NCBI GenBank assembly: GCA_963725315.1
Contig: CAVRYA010000007.1
Coordinates: forward strand, 124,001-188,000
Direction: 5' to 3'
Source of the DNA: JBBRHQ01 sp963725315
Lineage (GTDB): Bacteria; Actinomycetota; Thermoleophilia; Solirubrobacterales; 70-9
Length of the DNA: 64,000 bases
Made by a program: the position numbers and the translations under genes. Below the pieces are notes generated by a model. The model did no database searches. It was not told where the DNA came from and saw only the letters and a list, made by a program, of their open reading frames with translations. The first letter of the stretch is position 1, and each line of letters opens with the position of its first letter. Shown one piece after another: positions 1 through 8,274 of this stretch.

Positions 1-55
1 GGGTTCATCCTGCCTGAACACGCCCCCCGGCGATTCGGAGCGGCAAGGAACGCGG

Positions 56-104
56 GCCGAACGCAAGGTTAGGGCCCCAATGGGCACGGAACGTGCAGTT
101 CGGC
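56..104. repeat. 49-nt intergenic palindromic repeat, copy 1
   Basis: First of three copies of a 49-nt element. It begins GCCGAACGCAAGGTTAGG and ends GTTCGGC, so the outer 7 nt of each side are complementary, and a short inner stem GCCC-CAAT-GGGC forms the loop. It lies just past the 3' end of the secreted-protein gene on the minus strand, a position that fits a terminator or a REP-like element. The other copies are at 8275-8323 and 51325-51373. Confidence 0.8.
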
Positions 105-157
105 GGAGGGGAGGAGGGCGCGGAGGCCGCTCGCCGGCGGCCTCCGCGCTGCGGGCG

Positions 158-784
158 CTACTGGCCGGGGAATCCCTCGGCGAAGAGGTTCCAGCTCGAG
201 AGCTTGAACTTGACGCTGGTGTCGCTCGAGCCCGCGTACTGGGCGCTGGCGACGTGCTCGCCCGCGGTCAGCACCGTGACCAGGGTGATCGAGTGTGCCT
301 GCGAGGGCGCGCCGGTGATGTCGAACGGCACCTGGCCGATGCTGAGGCCATCGACGAGGATCTGCACGGGGCAGGCGACCCCAGCGACGTCTCCGGTGCA
401 GTTGGAGGCGCCGGTGAACGTCAGCTTCACCAGACCGGTGTCGGGCATCTCGAACTTGGTGCCCGAGGTCGGGATGTCGATCGGCGTGGTCGAGCCAGTC
501 GGCCCGAAGACGGCGTTGCTGGCCGAGGCGGCTGCGACCGGCGCCGTCGCCAGCGGCGCGTAGTCCTTGCTCGCGGAGCGCTGGGTCAGGTACTTCTGGT
601 CCGCTCCCTGCTTCTTGAGGAAGAGGTGATTGGCCTCTCTATGCGAGAGGTAGACCCGCGCCGCGCGCTTGCTGGTGAGGAAGGAGCCGGCGAACGACGG
701 GGCAACCGCGACCGCGATGGCGAGCACCGCGGCCAGGGCTGCGATCGGCAGCACCCGGTTGAGGGACAGTCGTCTGATGATCAA
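158..784 (-). CDS. Secreted protein of unknown function
   Basis: 208 residues with a TTG start preceded by a good ribosome binding site (GGAGG, 6 nt away). An N-terminal hydrophobic stretch (about residues 8-30, ending near PSFAGS) reads as a signal peptide or membrane anchor. A basic segment (about 38-75) follows, then a probable beta-sandwich of about 130 residues. Two Cys (in NCTG and VACPV) may form a disulfide in the exported domain. I recognise no family. It is divergent from pstS with about 98 nt between the starts, so the two could share a control region, but nothing shows that it takes part in phosphate uptake. Confidence 0.75.
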   Translation of the reverse strand: MIIRRLSLNRVLPIAALAAVLAIAVAVAPSFAGSFLTSKRAARVYLSHREANHLFLKKQGADQKYLTQRSASKDYAPLATAPVAAASASNAVFGPTGSTTPIDIPTSGTKFEMPDTGLVKLTFTGASNCTGDVAGVACPVQILVDGLSIGQVPFDITGAPSQAHSITLVTVLTAGEHVASAQYAGSSDTSVKFKLSSWNLFAEGFPGQ

Positions 785-882
785 TGAGACCTCCGGTTTC
801 TCGTGTCGGGGTCCTGCGTCCGCAGAACCTTGCTAAAGTCGATCAACTTACTCCAGATTACTGCAATCGAAAGGACAACGAA
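785..882. promoter_or_regulatory. Divergent intergenic region upstream of pstS
   Basis: A 98-nt spacer between the divergent secreted-protein gene and pstS must hold promoters for both. It is relatively A+T-rich over about 825-870 (for example TTGCTAAAG and ACTTACTCC). The pstS ribosome binding site AAGGA is at 871-875. I could not find a convincing repeated PHO box, so PhoP control is likely from function only. Confidence 0.4.
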
Positions 883-1701
883 ATGCGACTGAAGTCCCTC
901 GTCGTCTCGGTGGCCGCGCTCTTGGCGCTCGCCGTGCCGGCATCGGCGGGCGCCAAGACGCTGATCGGCTCAGGCTCGGTGGCCGCTCAGCCCGTCCTCG
1001 AGGCGCTGTTCGCCAAGTACCACAAGCTCCACAAGAACATCAAGATCGTCTACACGGCCAACGGCGGCAACGCCGGGGTCAAGGACGTCCAGAACGGCAA
1101 GAGCCAGTTCGCCGGCCAGGCCCGGCTGCCGCTTCCAAGCGATGCCGGGACGACCTACATCAAGATGTACCTCGACGGCCTCTGCATCGACGTCAACAGG
1201 GCCAACCACCTGCAGAACATCTCGATCGGCAAGCTGCGGGACATCTACACCGGGCTGACCACCAACTGGAACGCCGTCCCGGGCTCGAACCTCTCGACGA
1301 CGATCGACCCGGTCGGCCGCGACACCAACGGAGGGACCTACAACTTCTTCCTCCAGGCGGTGCTCAACAACCAGCTGCCCTCGGGCAACGTCAACGCGCT
1401 GACCGCCGACGGCCTGGTGATCAACGCCGTCAAGCAGGACGACAACGCGATCGGCTACGCCGGGCTCGCCTGGCAGGGGAGCAAGAAGCTTCACGCCACC
1501 AAGGTCAACGGGGTGCCCTGCGCGCCGAGCAAGATCAAGAACCTGAAGTACCCGCTGTCGAGGTACATCTTCCTCGTCGTCCCGACCGCCAACCCGAACA
1601 AGGACGTGCTCAAGTTCGCCCAGTGGGCTCGTCGCAGCAAGGCGGCCGGAAAGGTGATCGCCAGGGCCGGCGGAGTCCCCGCCTTCAACAAGGGCTCCTA
1701 G
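883..1701 (+). CDS. pstS: Phosphate ABC transporter, periplasmic phosphate-binding protein PstS
   Basis: 272 residues from the ATG at 883, which follows AAGGA by 7 nt; the open frame runs back to 784 but without signal-peptide character. Residues 1-24 are a classic signal peptide (cut near ASAGA). The body is a PstS-like type 2 periplasmic binding protein: GSGSVAAQPV near the start, the SQFAGQAR segment where PstS proteins contact phosphate, and the DTNGGTYNFF motif. It has no lipobox Cys, so it is secreted or held by the permease rather than lipid-anchored. At 272 residues it is short for a PstS. It captures phosphate for PstCAB, and pstC starts 18 nt downstream. Confidence 0.9.
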   Translation: MRLKSLVVSVAALLALAVPASAGAKTLIGSGSVAAQPVLEALFAKYHKLHKNIKIVYTANGGNAGVKDVQNGKSQFAGQARLPLPSDAGTTYIKMYLDGLCIDVNRANHLQNISIGKLRDIYTGLTTNWNAVPGSNLSTTIDPVGRDTNGGTYNFFLQAVLNNQLPSGNVNALTADGLVINAVKQDDNAIGYAGLAWQGSKKLHATKVNGVPCAPSKIKNLKYPLSRYIFLVVPTANPNKDVLKFAQWARRSKAAGKVIARAGGVPAFNKGS

Positions 1702-1719
1702 CGAAGAAGGAAGGGAATC

Positions 1720-2754
1720 GTGGCGATGCCCGCAGACGGGGAGGAGCTGCTGCTCGATGAGGAGCAGCACCTCCCGGAGGACCCGCCGCTGCGGTTCTCC
1801 GACCGGCGCGTCGAGCTGATGCTCGGCGCGCTGGTCGTCTTCGTCGTCGGCCTGCTGCTGGCGATGATCGTCTCGGTCTTCCTGCGCGGGTGGCCGTCCT
1901 TCGCCCACAACGGGCTCTCCTGGTTCGGCGCGGCGGGCAACGTCGAGGACCAGCTCAACACGATCTACCTCTCGGGCGAGGCCGGGAGCAACTACGTCTA
2001 CACCTTTCACGCCTGGCCGCTGCTCTGGAGCACGCTGCTGATCACCGGGGCCGCGACCCTGATCGCGCTCTTCTCCTCGCTCTTCGTCGCCGTGTTCATC
2101 GTCGAGTTCGCCCCGGAGCCGATGAAGAACGTGCTGCAGCCGGTGGTCCGCTTCCTGGCCAGCGTCCCCTCGGTGATCTACGGCCTGATCGGGGTGCTGG
2201 TGATCGTCCCCTTCATCGGCAACCACCTGGTAACCGAGGAGCAGAAGAGCTCGGTCGCCGGGGTGATCTCGCTGACCGGCTACAGCCTGCTGGCGGCGGT
2301 GCTGATCCTCACGGTGATGATCGCCCCGATCATGGTCTCGATCTTCTCCGACGGGCTGCGCTCGGTCCGCCCGAGCTGGCTGGAGGGCTCGCTGGCGCTC
2401 GGCGTCAACCGCTGGCGGACGATGTGGAAGATCGCCGTCCGCACCGCCCGCCCGGCGATCGTCGCGGGGACGGTCCTGGCCGTGGCCCGGGCGATCGGCG
2501 AGGCGGTGATGCTGGCGATGGTCTCCGGCTCGGTCGCCTTCGCCCCCAACCCGGCCGACGGGCTGATCTTCCTCTATGAGCCCTCGCGGCCCTTCGCGCC
2601 GACGATCATCAAGAACATCGACCAGCTCGGCGCCAAGCCGATGAACGCGACCCTGTTCGCGATCGCCTCGGTGCTGCTGTTCTCCGCCGCGCTCTTCTCC
2701 CTCACCGGATACGTCGCCCGGCGCTCGATGCGCAAGTACGGAGCAGCGGCCTGA
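1720..2754 (+). CDS. pstC: Phosphate ABC transporter permease PstC
   Basis: 344 residues from a GTG with a purine-rich Shine-Dalgarno (AAGGAAGGG) just upstream; an ATG two codons in is the alternative. It has an acidic N-terminal tail of about 30 residues, a first membrane helix at about 36-57, an outside loop, then the binding-protein-dependent permease core with five more helices. The coupling loop (GSLALGVNRWRTMWKI, about 222-237) is the EAA motif that contacts PstB. It pairs with PstA to form the channel. Its TGA overlaps the pstA ATG by one base, a sign of translational coupling. Confidence 0.93.
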   Translation: MAMPADGEELLLDEEQHLPEDPPLRFSDRRVELMLGALVVFVVGLLLAMIVSVFLRGWPSFAHNGLSWFGAAGNVEDQLNTIYLSGEAGSNYVYTFHAWPLLWSTLLITGAATLIALFSSLFVAVFIVEFAPEPMKNVLQPVVRFLASVPSVIYGLIGVLVIVPFIGNHLVTEEQKSSVAGVISLTGYSLLAAVLILTVMIAPIMVSIFSDGLRSVRPSWLEGSLALGVNRWRTMWKIAVRTARPAIVAGTVLAVARAIGEAVMLAMVSGSVAFAPNPADGLIFLYEPSRPFAPTIIKNIDQLGAKPMNATLFAIASVLLFSAALFSLTGYVARRSMRKYGAAA

Positions 2755-3758
2755 TGGAGACTTCGGTGAGGGCACCCGTGGAATCGGCGCCGGCGCAGCC
2801 CGCGCCCGCTCCGGCCGCGCCCCCCCAGGGGCCCCGGGACTCGAGCGCCGCATGGCAGCTCTCCGACCGGATCGGGCTGGCGATCTGCTGGGCGCTCGGC
2901 CTCCTCTTCTGCGCGATCGCGGTCGCGATCGTCGTCTACCTGCTGGTCCAGGGGCTGCGGTTCCTGAAGCCATCGATGCTGTGGACGCCGGCGAAGGCGG
3001 GGTTCAGCGAGAGCCAGACGGGCGGCTTCTCCGACGCGCTCGTGGGGACGATGATCGTCGCCGTGATGGGGATCTCGCTCGCCCTGCCGATGGGCGTCGG
3101 GATCGCCGTGTGGCTGACCGAGTACGGCCGGCCGGCCGGCCTGGCGAGGATCACCGAGTCGACGATCGAGGCGATCGCCGGCATCCCCTCGATCGTCCTC
3201 GCCCTGTTCGGCACGGTGATCTTCGGCAGCACCGCTCTCGGCTTCCTCAGCCGGACCTCGGACGGGGTGGTATTCGGCCGCTCCTTCTTCGCCGCCTCGG
3301 CGATGCTCTCGCTGGTCGCCCTGCCGCTGATCGTCGCCAGCACCCGGGAGGGGCTGAATGCGATCCCCGCGCACGTCCGTGAGGCGTCCTACGCCGTCGG
3401 CAAGACGAAGGCGGCGACGACCCGCCGGATACTGCTGCCGACCAGCAGACCGCAGATCGCCACCGGGGCGATGCTCGGCCTCGGCCGGATCATCGGCGAT
3501 ACGGCGATCATCGTCGTCCTGCTCGGCGCCACCCAGAACTTCGCGCCGGCCGACGGCCCCTTCCCGGTCGATTACCTTCGCGGGGCGGGCACGACCCTGA
3601 CCAACTTCGTCTACGAGGCCTCCCCGACCGGCAACCTCAACCAGCCGAACAAGGCCTTCGCCGCCGCCTTCGTGCTGCTGATCATGGTGCTGGTTCTCAA
3701 CGCAGCGGTCGACGTCGTCCACCGCCGGGCGCGAAGGAGGGGCACATGGAGTTCGTGA
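2754..3758 (+). CDS. pstA: Phosphate ABC transporter permease PstA
   Basis: 334 residues. The first 35 or so are Ala/Pro-rich and probably cytoplasmic. Six predicted membrane helices follow, with the permease signature (EASYAVGKTKAATTRRI) as the EAA coupling loop around residues 209-226. It forms the second half of the phosphate channel with PstC. Its start overlaps the pstC stop and its end overlaps the pstB start by 13 nt, so the three proteins are made from one coupled message. Confidence 0.93.
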   Translation: METSVRAPVESAPAQPAPAPAAPPQGPRDSSAAWQLSDRIGLAICWALGLLFCAIAVAIVVYLLVQGLRFLKPSMLWTPAKAGFSESQTGGFSDALVGTMIVAVMGISLALPMGVGIAVWLTEYGRPAGLARITESTIEAIAGIPSIVLALFGTVIFGSTALGFLSRTSDGVVFGRSFFAASAMLSLVALPLIVASTREGLNAIPAHVREASYAVGKTKAATTRRILLPTSRPQIATGAMLGLGRIIGDTAIIVVLLGATQNFAPADGPFPVDYLRGAGTTLTNFVYEASPTGNLNQPNKAFAAAFVLLIMVLVLNAAVDVVHRRARRRGTWSS

Positions 3759-4663
3759 CACCGCCGCCGGTGCGGCGGCTGCGGCTCGACGACGAGGTAC
3801 CCGCTCGGCAGGCGTCTCCGCCGGCTCCGAGCAACGGGCACGGACCGGCTCCCGAGCCGGCCGCCGCCTCGTTCGCGAAGCACCGCCGGATCGGTCCCCC
3901 GCAGGTCTCGATCGATCGCATGCAGATCGAGCAGCTCTCGGTCTTCTACGACCAGAAGGAGGCGGTGAAGTCGGTCTCGCTCCCCGTTCGCCAGGGCGAG
4001 GTGCTGGCCCTGATCGGACCCTCGGGCTGCGGCAAGACAACCCTGCTGCGCTCGCTCAACCGGCTCACCGAGCTGACCCGGTCCGCCTCATTGCGGGGTC
4101 GGATCACGCTCGACGGGGTGGACATCGCCGCGATCGAGCCAACCTCGCTACGGCGCCGGGTGACGATGGTCTTCCAGCAGCCGAACCCCTTCCCGATGAG
4201 CATCTTCGACAACATCGCCTATGTGATCCGCGAGCAGGGTTCCCGGCGGATCCGCAAGAAGGTGCTCGAGCCCGATGTCCACGGCGCTCTCGACAGGGCC
4301 GGCTTGTTCGAGGAGGTCAAGGACAACCTCGACCACCCGGCGCTGAAGCTCTCCGGCGGTCAGCAGCAGCGGCTCTGCATCGCCCGGGCGCTCGCCGCCA
4401 ACCCGGAGGTGCTGCTGCTCGACGAGCCGTGCTCGGCGCTCGACCCCCAGTCCACCGAGGTGATCGAGAACCTGATCACCAGGCTGCGCGACGACGTCGC
4501 CGTGGTGATCGTCACCCACAACCTCCAGCAGGCCTACCGGGTCGCCGATCACGTCGGCTTCATGTACCTCGGCGACCTGGTCGAGTACGCGCCCGCGCAG
4601 GCCCTCTTCGGGTCGCCGCGGGAGCAGCGAACGAGGGAGTACGTGAGCGGTGCGTTCGGCTGA
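3746..4663 (+). CDS. pstB: Phosphate ABC transporter ATP-binding protein PstB
   Basis: 305 residues. The ATPase core has Walker A GPSGCGKTT (about 91-99), Q-loop FQQPNPFPMS (typical of PstB), signature LSGGQQQR (about 202), Walker B LLLDEP (about 223) and the H-loop His in VIVTHN. It drives phosphate import through PstCA. Usual PstB proteins begin close to M59 here (MQIEQLSVFYD). The preceding 58 residues are a Pro/Ala-rich extension, supported by a good ribosome binding site (GGAGGGG) for the upstream ATG. Starting at M59 instead would leave a gap of about 160 nt after pstA, so I favour the long form. No phoU follows. Confidence 0.93.
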   Translation: MEFVTPPPVRRLRLDDEVPARQASPPAPSNGHGPAPEPAAASFAKHRRIGPPQVSIDRMQIEQLSVFYDQKEAVKSVSLPVRQGEVLALIGPSGCGKTTLLRSLNRLTELTRSASLRGRITLDGVDIAAIEPTSLRRRVTMVFQQPNPFPMSIFDNIAYVIREQGSRRIRKKVLEPDVHGALDRAGLFEEVKDNLDHPALKLSGGQQQRLCIARALAANPEVLLLDEPCSALDPQSTEVIENLITRLRDDVAVVIVTHNLQQAYRVADHVGFMYLGDLVEYAPAQALFGSPREQRTREYVSGAFG

Positions 4664-5399
4664 GCGACTGAAGACGCGGCTGGTTGCCGGCGCCGGAATC
4701 TGCCTGCTGCTGGCCGGGGCTCTCGCGGCATGCAACACGACCCAGCAGACGGCGGCCCGGCTGAAGGTGCGATCGAAGCGCCTCCTGGCCGACAGGCGGC
4801 CGATCGAGGTCAGCGGCAAGGCGCCGGGAGTCAAGGTGCTCCGGGCCTCCCTGCTGCGCGGCGCGGGCGGCGCAGCCGTCGCCGTCGCCCTTCGCAACAA
4901 CGGCCCGAAGCCGATCAACGACCTGCCGCTGGAGGTCGGCCTCGACCGCGGCGGCCATTTCGTGCCCCTGAACCGCAAGCCGACCAGCTACTTCCAGGCT
5001 CATGCCCCGGCGCTCGCGCCGGGCGAGAACGGTACCTGGGTGTTCACGACGCACGAGAAGCTCGGCAGGGGAACCGCGGTGGCCCGGGTCGGCGCGGCAC
5101 CGAGTCGACCGGTGACGCGGGCTTCCGAGGTGCCGCGGCTCGAGGTCGAGCGGGTGAGCGCCTCGCCGGCAAAGCGTGGCGGGAGCCTCACCGCGGTGAT
5201 CCACAACCCCACCAGCCTGCCGCAGTACAACGTCGCTGTCTATGCCTGGGCGAGCCGGGGGGGCCGCTACCTCGCTGCCGGCAGGGCCTCGCTGGACGAG
5301 GTCAACGGCGGCGAGAGCGAACGGGTGCGGTTGAAGCTGATCGGTGACCCCGGCAGCGCCCCTGTCCACGTCTTCGCACCAGCGACGATCTTCGAATAA
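4650..5399 (+). CDS. Lipoprotein of the pst operon, unknown function
   Basis: 249 residues from a GTG that overlaps the pstB stop by 14 nt. It has a lipoprotein signal peptide with lipobox LAAC at 25-28, so Cys28 would be lipidated. The exported part looks like two beta-sandwich domains of about 100 residues each: near 60-140 (with AVALRNNGPKPINDLPLEV) and near 150-245 (with LTAVIHNPTSLPQYNVAVY). The asparagine-rich strands resemble CARDB or Ig-like adhesion modules, but this is only a resemblance. Operon position suggests an envelope role linked to phosphate capture. No catalytic motif is visible. Confidence 0.75.
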   Translation: MRSAERLKTRLVAGAGICLLLAGALAACNTTQQTAARLKVRSKRLLADRRPIEVSGKAPGVKVLRASLLRGAGGAAVAVALRNNGPKPINDLPLEVGLDRGGHFVPLNRKPTSYFQAHAPALAPGENGTWVFTTHEKLGRGTAVARVGAAPSRPVTRASEVPRLEVERVSASPAKRGGSLTAVIHNPTSLPQYNVAVYAWASRGGRYLAAGRASLDEVNGGESERVRLKLIGDPGSAPVHVFAPATIFE

Positions 5400-5576
5400 A
5401 GGAGAGCCCCACCATGAACAAGCCACCCATCACCCTCGACCCTCCCGCTGCAGCGCCAGGCCTCGGGAGCGTCAACGGCGCATTCGAATGGTCACTCGGG
5501 CCCTCACGGGGAGACCGGGCAGGTCCTCGCCGCACCGGCCGGTACCTTCGAGCCCTGCCAGGAATGCGGCGCGCCG

Positions 5577-6452
5577 ATGGACCGCCAGCAACGCTACTGC
5601 GTCAACTGCGCAGCCCGGCGGCCCGAGGCCGAGAACCCATCCTCGCAGTACTTCGCAGCCGCCAACCGCTGGCGTCGCCGCGGGGCGCAGCGCCGCTCGG
5701 AGCCGGACCGGCCCACGGGCCGGGCGGCCGCAGTCGGCTTCTTCGCGCTGCTCCCGATCGCCGTCGCGATCGGGGTGTTGATCGGGCGCGGGGGCTCCGG
5801 ATCGAGCACCGACGAGGCAGCCCTCCTGCACGCCCTGCGAGATCGTCAGGCAATTGTCCCGACTGCCGCGACCGCAGGAGGGGCGGCGGCGAGCACGGTC
5901 GCCGATCAGGGTGGTCCGTCCAAGGTGCTGAGCAGCGACTTCTCGCTGAAGGAGGGCTATACGGTGAAGATCGACCTGCTGCCGGTCTCCAGCACCGACC
6001 AGGCCGCCGCAGAATCGGCGAAGAGCACCGCCGAGAAGAAGGGGGCGAAGGACGTCGGGATCATCAATCCCAGCGACTTCGAGCTCACCCCCAGCCAGGG
6101 GACGAGCAATTACATCCTCTACTCGGGCGAGTTCAACAGCAAGGCCGAGGCGAGCCGGGCGCTGTCCGGACTCGGCAAGGGCTTCGCCGGGGCCGAGGTG
6201 CTGAAGGTGAAGAAGCCGACCACCGACAGCATCGGCAAGGTCGTTGGCAAGACCCGCTACGGGAAGGTGCACGACGTCACCACCTACAAGCCGACCCAGA
6301 AGGAGATTCAGAAGAGCACCCAGATCGTCAACGACATCGCCAACGAAACGGGCCAGAGCTACATCAACAAGCAGAAGCAGCTCCCGGACATCATTCCCGT
6401 CGGGGGCGACCCCTCGAACGCGCCGTCACTGCCGACCGGGGGCGGGGATTGA
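5577..6452 (+). CDS. Zinc-ribbon, single-pass membrane, SPOR-like protein (5' end out of frame)
   Basis: The open frame from ATG 5577 gives 291 residues, but it cuts a zinc ribbon in half. In the same frame just upstream (from about 5555) lies CQECGAP, the first CxxC, followed by the second, YCVNC. The only good start is ATG 5414 (AAAGGAG site), in another frame, and joining the two needs removal of one base between about 5418 and 5545. The intact product would be about 345 residues: Pro-rich N-terminus, C4 zinc ribbon, membrane helix (FFALLPIAVAIGVLIG) and an exported C-terminal part. The segment YILYSGEFNSKAEASRALSGL matches the second half of a SPOR peptidoglycan-binding domain. This is the sixth gene of the pst operon. 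Confidence 0.75.
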   Translation: MDRQQRYCVNCAARRPEAENPSSQYFAAANRWRRRGAQRRSEPDRPTGRAAAVGFFALLPIAVAIGVLIGRGGSGSSTDEAALLHALRDRQAIVPTAATAGGAAASTVADQGGPSKVLSSDFSLKEGYTVKIDLLPVSSTDQAAAESAKSTAEKKGAKDVGIINPSDFELTPSQGTSNYILYSGEFNSKAEASRALSGLGKGFAGAEVLKVKKPTTDSIGKVVGKTRYGKVHDVTTYKPTQKEIQKSTQIVNDIANETGQSYINKQKQLPDIIPVGGDPSNAPSLPTGGGD

Positions 6453-6889
6453 GCGAGGCGATCGACCGCATCCTGCGCCGGGGCCCCAGCGCCCCGGCGC
6501 CCGCGGGTCCAAGCCAGCCGGCAGCGCCCGCTGCTCCCGTGCAGCCGGGCCGGGCGACCGACCCCGACGGAATCGACCCGTCCGAGGAGCGGGAGCTTCG
6601 CGCCCAGCGCGATCGTCTGGTGGAGAAGTTCACGGTGATGCAGTCGGATCTCGGTGGCGCCTTCTATGAGATGGCGATCCGTGACCACGTGAGGATGGAC
6701 GTGCTGACCCGCAAGGCCGCGGAGCTCCAGCGGGTCGACGCGGAGCTGCTTGCGATCGAGCGGATCCTGCAAATCGAGCGCTCCGGCGCCGCCGGGATCT
6801 GCCGCAACTGCGGCGCTCCGTACGCGCACGGCGTCCTCTTCTGCGCGCAGTGCGGGACGTCCCTGGTCGGGGGTCAGGCGGCGCCATGA
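6449..6889 (+). CDS. Small C-terminal zinc-ribbon protein
   Basis: 146 residues from a TTG that overlaps the preceding TGA (TTGA). A Pro/Ala-rich N-terminus of about 40 residues is followed by a charged helical segment (about 48-112, probable coiled coil), then a C4 zinc ribbon near the C-terminus, CRNCG-x9-CAQCG. It has no membrane helix or signal peptide, so it is cytoplasmic. Sharing the zinc-ribbon type with the gene before it suggests the two act together. The same frame is open back to 5414, but that upstream stretch is only a shadow of the SPOR-like gene. Function unknown. Confidence 0.75.
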   Translation: MSEAIDRILRRGPSAPAPAGPSQPAAPAAPVQPGRATDPDGIDPSEERELRAQRDRLVEKFTVMQSDLGGAFYEMAIRDHVRMDVLTRKAAELQRVDAELLAIERILQIERSGAAGICRNCGAPYAHGVLFCAQCGTSLVGGQAAP

Positions 6890-8265
6890 GTCGCCTCGCC
6901 CGGCGGGCGGCCGGAATCCGTGACAATGCGATCGCGGCAGCCGCGACCCTGCGGGGACGCAAGTTCGGGATGCTGGTCGCCTCCTCGCTGCTGGCGACCT
7001 CGGCGATCGTCGCGGCCGCCTTCACCGCGGGCGGCCACGGTCCGCTTGCGGGGCTGCTCGGCGAGGGGCTCGCCGCGGGCCGGCCCTCCTCCAGCGCCAG
7101 CGCCGAGCAGGCGGCCGCGGCCGGGGCCGGCGGTGCCGCGGGTCCGACCTCGCTGCCGCCACCGGCGGCCTCGACGACGAGGACGATCCCGATCCCCGCC
7201 GCGCCCGGGCCGGCGCCGTCAGCCCCCGCCCCGACTCCGACCCCGCCCTCGACCGCACCGAGCGCTCCATCGGCGCCGTCCAATCCATCGCAGCCTGCAC
7301 CCCCGCCGCAGGCCGGGCGGATCAAGCACGTCTTCATCATCACCCTTTCCAGCCCGGGCTACGACGCAACCTTCGGCGCAGACTCGCAAATGCCCTACCT
7401 CGCGGAGACGCTGCGGCCGCAGGGAGAGCTGCTCTCCAACTACTCGCTGATCGACACCGAGGCGATGCCCAATTACATCGCCGCGGTCAGCGGCCAGCCG
7501 CCGAACCCGCTGACCAGGGCCGGCTGCTCCGCTTACCGGCAGTTCCCGGCAAGCGCCAAGCCCGACTCCAAGGGGCGCGTCAAGGGCAAGGGCTGCATCT
7601 ACCCGGCCGAATCGACGACGATCGCCGACCAGCTCTCGATCGCCTCGTTCAGCTGGCACGCCTACGTGGGCGCGATGGCCGATCAGTTCGGCCCCGGCAA
7701 CTGCGTCCACCCCGACATCAACGAGGTCCTGAAGCCCGAGAAGGGCGGCTATCAGGTGCAGCGCAACCCCTTCGTCTACTTCCGCTCGCTGCTCGACCTC
7801 GGCGACTGCGCGCTCAACGACGTGCCCTTCGATCAGCTCGCCAAGGACACCAAGAAGATCGCCACCACCGCCAACTACTCGTTCATCTCGCCCGACCTCT
7901 GCGACGCCGGGGTGGCCGGGCAGTGCGCTGCCGGAGAGCCCGATGGCCCGGCCGCCGCCGATGCCTTCCTGGCCCGCTGGGTGCCGAGGATCACCGCCAC
8001 GCCGGCCTATCGCAAGAACGGGCTTCTGGTCATCAGCTTCTTCGACGCAGACCCGCCCGAGGGAGCAGCGGACCCGAAGCGGGTTGGAGCTCTGCTGCTC
8101 TCCCCCTTCGTCAGCACCAACACGGCCTCGGGGGCGAAGCTCGGCCCCTACTCGCTGCTGCGCACGGTCGAGGACCTGTTCGGCCTCGATCACCTGGCCG
8201 AGGCCGGGGCGGCGCAGACGAGGTCCTTCGCCGCGCCCCTGCTCGGCAAGGTCGGCGGCGACTGA
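6886..8265 (+). CDS. Secreted phosphoesterase-family protein (PF04185 type), altered active site
   Basis: 459 residues from ATG 6886 (ATGA overlap with the previous gene). It has an N-terminal membrane anchor (about 25-45), a Pro/Ala/Ser linker to about residue 140, then a phosphoesterase domain of acid phosphatase/phospholipase C type: HVFIITL, GELLSNYS, PNYIAAVSG, RNPFVYF, SPDLC and YSLLRTVEDLFGL. Expected metal ligands are changed: the usual ENH near the start is SSP here, the DEG motif is DAD, and the NH(Y/F)S motif reads GPYS. It may be a binding protein rather than an enzyme. Last gene of the pst operon; a palindromic repeat follows 10 nt later. Confidence 0.8.
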   Translation: MSRLARRAAGIRDNAIAAAATLRGRKFGMLVASSLLATSAIVAAAFTAGGHGPLAGLLGEGLAAGRPSSSASAEQAAAAGAGGAAGPTSLPPPAASTTRTIPIPAAPGPAPSAPAPTPTPPSTAPSAPSAPSNPSQPAPPPQAGRIKHVFIITLSSPGYDATFGADSQMPYLAETLRPQGELLSNYSLIDTEAMPNYIAAVSGQPPNPLTRAGCSAYRQFPASAKPDSKGRVKGKGCIYPAESTTIADQLSIASFSWHAYVGAMADQFGPGNCVHPDINEVLKPEKGGYQVQRNPFVYFRSLLDLGDCALNDVPFDQLAKDTKKIATTANYSFISPDLCDAGVAGQCAAGEPDGPAAADAFLARWVPRITATPAYRKNGLLVISFFDADPPEGAADPKRVGALLLSPFVSTNTASGAKLGPYSLLRTVEDLFGLDHLAEAGAAQTRSFAAPLLGKVGGD

Positions 8266-8274
8266 GCTCTGATC

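Noticed and set aside
785..882. PHO boxes before pstS
   Set aside because: No repeated 11-nt direct repeat of the known actinobacterial type could be recognised.
970..2973. 667-residue minus-strand open frame across pstS, pstC and pstA
   Set aside because: It is a GC-rich antisense shadow: Arg/Asp/Gly-rich with no domain, and the plus strand encodes clear PstS, PstC and PstA.
2574..4040. 488-residue minus-strand frame across pstA/pstB
   Set aside because: Composition is shadow-like, with no motif, opposite to well-supported genes.
5414..6889. One 491-residue protein
   Set aside because: Only its last 146 codons are coding-like. Its 5' part is the wrong frame of the SPOR-like gene.
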